Origin: Deltaproteobacteria bacterium
GTDB taxonomy: Bacteria > Desulfobacterota > DSM-4660 > Desulfatiglandales > HGW-15
DNA: 8,588 bases
NCBI GenBank assembly: GCA_024641835.1
Contig: JAHECH010000141.1
Location: 1 to 8,588 of the forward strand
Direction: 5' to 3'
Shown here: piece by piece, positions 6,337 to 8,588 of the stretch
Position numbering within the stretch: position 1 is the stretch's first letter
Layout of the letters: the number at the start of each line of letters is the position of its first letter
Notes under the pieces: generated by a model
Database searches by the model: none
The model's input: the letters and a program-made list of their open reading frames with translations, nothing else
What the model was told of the DNA's origin: nothing
Position numbers and translations under genes: made by a program

Positions 6337-6348
6337 ATAAGCGCTTTT

Positions 6349-6417
6349 GATGGATGTGAAGAGGTGTTCCGTCAAGGGAAAACCCCTGTAAATACAGGGA
6401 AGTCACCCATCATCCAT
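6349..6417 (+). ncRNA. Candidate structured leader RNA (nested stems)
   Basis: Nested pairings fit one folded element: ATGGATG (6350-6356) with CATCCAT (6411-6417), GGTG (6363-6366) with CACC (6404-6407), and TTCC (6367-6370) with GGAA (6398-6401). Inside is either a GGG-AAAA-CCC hairpin or the palindrome CCCTGTA-AA-TACAGGG (6384-6399); the two are mutually exclusive, a possible switch. It lies between the DsrE-family stop and the 6535 gene. It matches no riboswitch class I know, including the FMN element that might be expected ahead of a flavin gene. Confidence 0.3.
6384..6399. repeat. Perfect 7-bp dyad CCCTGTA-AA-TACAGGG
   Basis: The two seven-base arms are exact reverse complements with a two-base centre. 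This symmetry suits a dimeric regulator's operator better than an RNA hairpin, because a two-base loop is too tight without losing the central pairs. It sits about 135 bases before the gene at 6535. Confidence 0.4.
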
Positions 6418-6534
6418 AGTAATGGCTCCTGAGATATGTTAAACGTTAAGCGTACAGCCCTTATGGTGAGGCGATGAGGAATCTTGTCCGCAAGGCGAAG
6501 TGACCTGAAGCGAAAGGTGATCAAAGGAGGGCTT

Positions 6535-6855
6535 ATGGATCCTTTCAAAAAGACATATGAATTCGCCGCCTCGGCAGGTGCTCTTGAAGGTTATGTCTAT
6601 CGCAGAAAAGATATGGACATGGATGCACTGCCCAACTGGGTGGGCAACTTGAAGACCGCCTATGGGCTTCTTCCGCGTGAAGTGCTCGGTTCGGTGCAGC
6701 ATTTTATTGACCAGACCCTTGGTAGGGCATCTAAATCTCTCATTCTCGCCCTTGGTGAGAATCATGAACTTGTGACGATGCTCAATTCCATGATCAAGGG
6801 GCCGCTTCCCAGATCGCCTGATGACTTTCAGAAGGGAAAGTGGTTTCAAATGTGA
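6535..6855 (+). CDS. Unknown 106-residue protein, first gene of the DUF120-HAD cluster
   Basis: AAAGGAGG ends four bases before the ATG at 6535, which makes this start better than the TTG at 6484 in the same frame. The soluble protein has no Cys, signal peptide or membrane segment. Visible features are GALEGYVYRRKDMDMD (15-30), LPNWVGNLKTAYGLLP (32-47), a helix with SVQHFIDQTLGRASKSLI (53-70), and a Pro-rich end, GPLPRSPDDF. It is followed after 31 bases by the DUF120 gene, so the two are probably co-transcribed. I do not recognise the family. Confidence 0.7.
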   Translation: MDPFKKTYEFAASAGALEGYVYRRKDMDMDALPNWVGNLKTAYGLLPREVLGSVQHFIDQTLGRASKSLILALGENHELVTMLNSMIKGPLPRSPDDFQKGKWFQM

Positions 6856-6886
6856 GCTCGAGAGCAGGGCAAAGGGGAATCCCGCA

Positions 6887-7309
6887 ATGGGGAAGAGGGT
6901 GGTACTCACCGGAAGGATCATGAGTGGCGCCAAGAAAGCGGCTTATTTTACCCAGCTTGACTGGGTGCAGGAGGAGTGTCTGCAAAAACTGAGATTCAAA
7001 CCCTACCCTGGAACCCTGAACATTGAGCTGACCCCTGAGAGCCTGACTGTCCTCCATGAGATTGAAAAGCATGCCATGACAGAGCTTGTTCCGCCCGATT
7101 CTTCATGGTGCCAGGCCAGGGTCTTGTCCCTTTCCGTAGGTCATGTATCCGGGGCCCTAGTAATGCCCAGCGAGGATGTGAGGATTCATGGGAAAGCAAT
7201 CATTGAGGTGATTGCCCCTGTGAGCCTGAAGGATGCGCTCAATCTTAGGGATGGGGATGAGGTGACTCTCATTGTGGAAGCCTCTGTTCACGAAAAGGAG
7301 CCGGCCTGA
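6887..7309 (+). CDS. DUF120 family protein, CTP-dependent riboflavin kinase-like
   Basis: Archaeal members (RibK) phosphorylate riboflavin to FMN with CTP. This 140-residue protein aligns along the whole domain: GRIMSGAKKAAYF (9-21), FKPYPGTLNIEL (37-48), GALVMP (89-94), then EVIAPVSLKDALNLRDGDEV (107-126). The TLN residues (T43, N45) correspond to the archaeal Mg-binding site. Archaeal enzymes read SGLGEG in the nucleotide loop; here it is SGAKKA, so two of three glycines and the Glu are missing, and CTP binding or activity may differ. ATG 6887 follows an AAAGGGG site (6871-6877) nine bases upstream; an upstream in-frame start at 6821 would overlap the previous gene and adds no domain sequence. 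The HAD gene starts four bases after the stop, indicating translational coupling and a likely linked role in flavin phosphate metabolism. Confidence 0.85.
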   Translation: MGKRVVLTGRIMSGAKKAAYFTQLDWVQEECLQKLRFKPYPGTLNIELTPESLTVLHEIEKHAMTELVPPDSSWCQARVLSLSVGHVSGALVMPSEDVRIHGKAIIEVIAPVSLKDALNLRDGDEVTLIVEASVHEKEPA

Positions 7310-7313
7310 ACTG

Positions 7314-8033
7314 ATGCTCTATCTTAAGAAAAAAAAGGATGATCCCGGATTCAGGATAAAGGCTGTGATTTTCGATCTTGATGGAACTCTGCTTGATACA
7401 AAAGAAATCTTCTTCATCATCCTTGATGAGGTATTTCAGGAGTTCCGCTTTCCCATGGTTTCAAGGGAATTGCTCGTAGAGGCAGCGGCAGATGGTGAGT
7501 TCAACTGGGATATGGTGCTCCCAGAGGAAATAAGAACTCACAAGGAAGCAATTCTCCCAAAGGTCCGGGACGTCATCCATAAGATTTCACCCCCCCTTTT
7601 CCTCGAGAGGGCTGAGCTGATTGCAGGTGCGGATGAGTTCTTGAGGGTGCTCTCCAGTGCAGGGGTGAAAATCGGGCTGGTCACTTCCACCAACTCGAGA
7701 CAGCTGGATGTGAAGCTGCACCCCCTGAGAAAATCTGGCATAGATCGCCTTTTAGGTGCCGTTGTTGCCGCCGACGATGTGCAGAAGAGGAAGCCTGCGC
7801 CGGAGCCGCTCCTCGAATGTGCCGCAAGGTTGGGCGTCCCTCCGGGGGAATGCGTGTATGTGGGTGACATGCGTGTAGACATAAGGGCTGGAAAGTCGGC
7901 AGGTATGAGGACTGTTGGCGTGCTGACAGGATTTGACAGCTGCCCTATTCTGAAAGCTGAAAACCCTGATATGATCCTGGATACGGTGGCATCATTGCAG
8001 GAGAAGCTCGGATTAAAAAGATCGCTTTCCTGA
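7314..8033 (+). CDS. HAD-superfamily phosphatase (phosphoglycolate phosphatase-like, subfamily IA)
   Basis: The Mg-dependent hydrolase core is complete in 239 residues: motif I DLDGT (21-25; nucleophile D21, acid D23), a helical cap (about 35-100), motif II in LVTSTNS (T124), motif III Lys in KRKPAP (K160), and motif IV YVGDMRVDI (D185, D189). The GDxxxD pattern and cap position indicate subfamily IA, the group of phosphoglycolate, nucleotide and sugar phosphatases. ATG 7314 lies four bases after the DUF120 stop; the nearest AAGGAG (7295-7300) is 13 bases away, so coupling is likely. A TTG at 7272 would only overlap the previous gene. An eight-A run (7329-7336) near the start is a possible slippage site. 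The position beside a riboflavin-kinase-like gene suggests a flavin or ribityl phosphate substrate; that is inference. Confidence 0.9.
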   Translation: MLYLKKKKDDPGFRIKAVIFDLDGTLLDTKEIFFIILDEVFQEFRFPMVSRELLVEAAADGEFNWDMVLPEEIRTHKEAILPKVRDVIHKISPPLFLERAELIAGADEFLRVLSSAGVKIGLVTSTNSRQLDVKLHPLRKSGIDRLLGAVVAADDVQKRKPAPEPLLECAARLGVPPGECVYVGDMRVDIRAGKSAGMRTVGVLTGFDSCPILKAENPDMILDTVASLQEKLGLKRSLS

Positions 8034-8189
8034 TTCTATCCTCGTTGCTTACATCTCCTGTCTTCTGGCATTTCGTTCCCTGTCTCCGTGAATAAAAGTC
8101 CCCCGCGTGTCCTTAGGTCACCACACTCCAGAGGGGCGGTGGGCGCCGGCTTCCCCCAATCACAAAAGTGCTTCCCTTTTCCTCATATG

Positions 8190-8219
8190 TTGGTTTATTA
8201 AGACAAACACGGCTATTCT
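8190..8219 (+). promoter_or_regulatory. Weak candidate promoter for the NIPSNAP gene
   Basis: TTGGTT (8190-8195, 3/6 to the -35) and TATTCT (8214-8219, 4/6 to the -10) are 18 bp apart, about 55 bases before the ATG at 8276. The 242-base gap after the HAD gene suggests a separate transcription unit. No clear terminator for the HAD cluster was found in this gap. Confidence 0.25.
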
Positions 8220-8275
8220 TTTCAAAGCGAACTGGTCCCCAAGGGGGAGTTGCGCCATTTCAGGAGGGATAAAAC

Positions 8276-8588
8276 ATGTTTTTCGAGCTTCGTGAGTATC
8301 GTATTAAGGAGGGAAAACGAGCACTCTGGGTCAAGCTGATGGAGGAGAAAATCATTCCCTTCCAGATGTCCAAAGGCATGGTGGCTGTCGGCAGTTTTGT
8401 GGCTTTGGACGAACCGGACCTATACGTATGGATGCGCCGGTTCGAGAATGAGGAGGAGGCAGAACGGCTTTATAAGCAAGTCTATGAGAGTGAGTACTGG
8501 AAAACAGAAATCAAGCCCGAAGCAGATGAGATGCTCGACAGGGAGAGAATGAGGGTTGTCCGGCTGGAGGCGACGCCGAAGTCGGTCA
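8276..8588 (+). CDS. NIPSNAP family protein, N-terminal 104 residues (runs off right edge)
   Basis: The sequence starts FFELREYRIKEGKRALWVKLME (2-23), followed by IIPFQMSKGMVAVGSFV (26-42), LYVWMRRFENEEEAERLYKQVYES (49-72) and VRLEATPKSV at the cut end. This is the ferredoxin-like alpha/beta barrel pattern of NIPSNAP proteins, whose bacterial members are mostly uncharacterised single-domain proteins of about 105-110 residues, so only a few residues are probably missing. AGGAGG (8262-8267) lies eight bases before the ATG, making the start secure. No function beyond the fold can be claimed. Confidence 0.88.
   Translation, partial: MFFELREYRIKEGKRALWVKLMEEKIIPFQMSKGMVAVGSFVALDEPDLYVWMRRFENEEEAERLYKQVYESEYWKTEIKPEADEMLDRERMRVVRLEATPKSV

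Noticed and set aside
6049..6375. Minus-strand ORF opposite the DsrE-family gene
   Set aside because: It is a shadow of the well-supported plus-strand gene and shows no domain of its own.
6337..6534. FMN riboswitch ahead of the riboflavin-kinase-like cluster
   Set aside because: None of the conserved FMN element segments is present in this leader.
8130..8162. Possible terminator after the HAD gene (GGGGCGG..CCG..CCCC)
   Set aside because: The stem is short and broken, with no T-run following, so it is not supported as a terminator.
8107..8295. Plus-strand 62-codon ORF before the NIPSNAP gene
   Set aside because: It overlaps the well-supported NIPSNAP start in another frame and reads as non-coding sequence.

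Overview
This window most likely comes from a mesophilic, anaerobic deltaproteobacterium (Desulfobacterota, sulfate-reducer or syntroph-like). That assignment is an inference from the style of the genes: a B12-dependent ribonucleotide reductase with a C-terminal Cys cluster, a DsrE-family sulfur-relay protein, an Hsp20, a NIPSNAP-family protein and a bacterial DUF120 (riboflavin-kinase-like) protein. Base composition is roughly balanced, and most starts have clear purine-rich ribosome binding sites. No IS element, tRNA, rRNA or CRISPR array is visible.

Layout. The left edge holds the N-terminal part of a SAM-dependent methyltransferase on the minus strand, transcribed away from the large plus-strand gene nrdJ (826-3318). 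The divergent region contains a minus-strand promoter for the methyltransferase and, for nrdJ, a TTGACG-17-TAATAT promoter carrying two NrdR-box-like sites exactly 31 bp apart. This is strong sequence evidence for NrdR repression of deoxynucleotide synthesis. Next comes an 18-bp near-perfect inverted repeat, then a small heat-shock protein (3537-3980) ending at a textbook 16-bp terminator. Two minus-strand genes follow: a membrane-anchored repeat protein (4098-4724, probable TTG start) and an unknown 92-residue protein (5080-5358). Between them lies a 14-bp perfect inverted repeat.

The stretch 5359-5970 has no convincing gene. It does contain one reading frame broken by only two stops, and a 45-codon GTG-started ORF with a good ribosome binding site. 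A DsrE/F-family protein (5971-6336) follows, then a 200-bp leader with nested inverted repeats.

A compact plus-strand cluster comes next: an unknown 106-residue protein (6535-6855), a DUF120 protein resembling archaeal CTP-dependent riboflavin kinase (6887-7309), and a HAD-family phosphatase (7314-8033) four bases after it. A kinase-like flavin protein coupled to a small-molecule phosphatase suggests a flavin phosphorylation or dephosphorylation module, but the DUF120 glycine-rich nucleotide loop is altered, so activity is uncertain. The window ends inside a NIPSNAP-family gene (8276-8588).

The most promising leads are the DUF120/HAD/106-residue cluster with its structured leader, the NrdR operator architecture of nrdJ, and the long inverted repeat in front of the Hsp20 gene.
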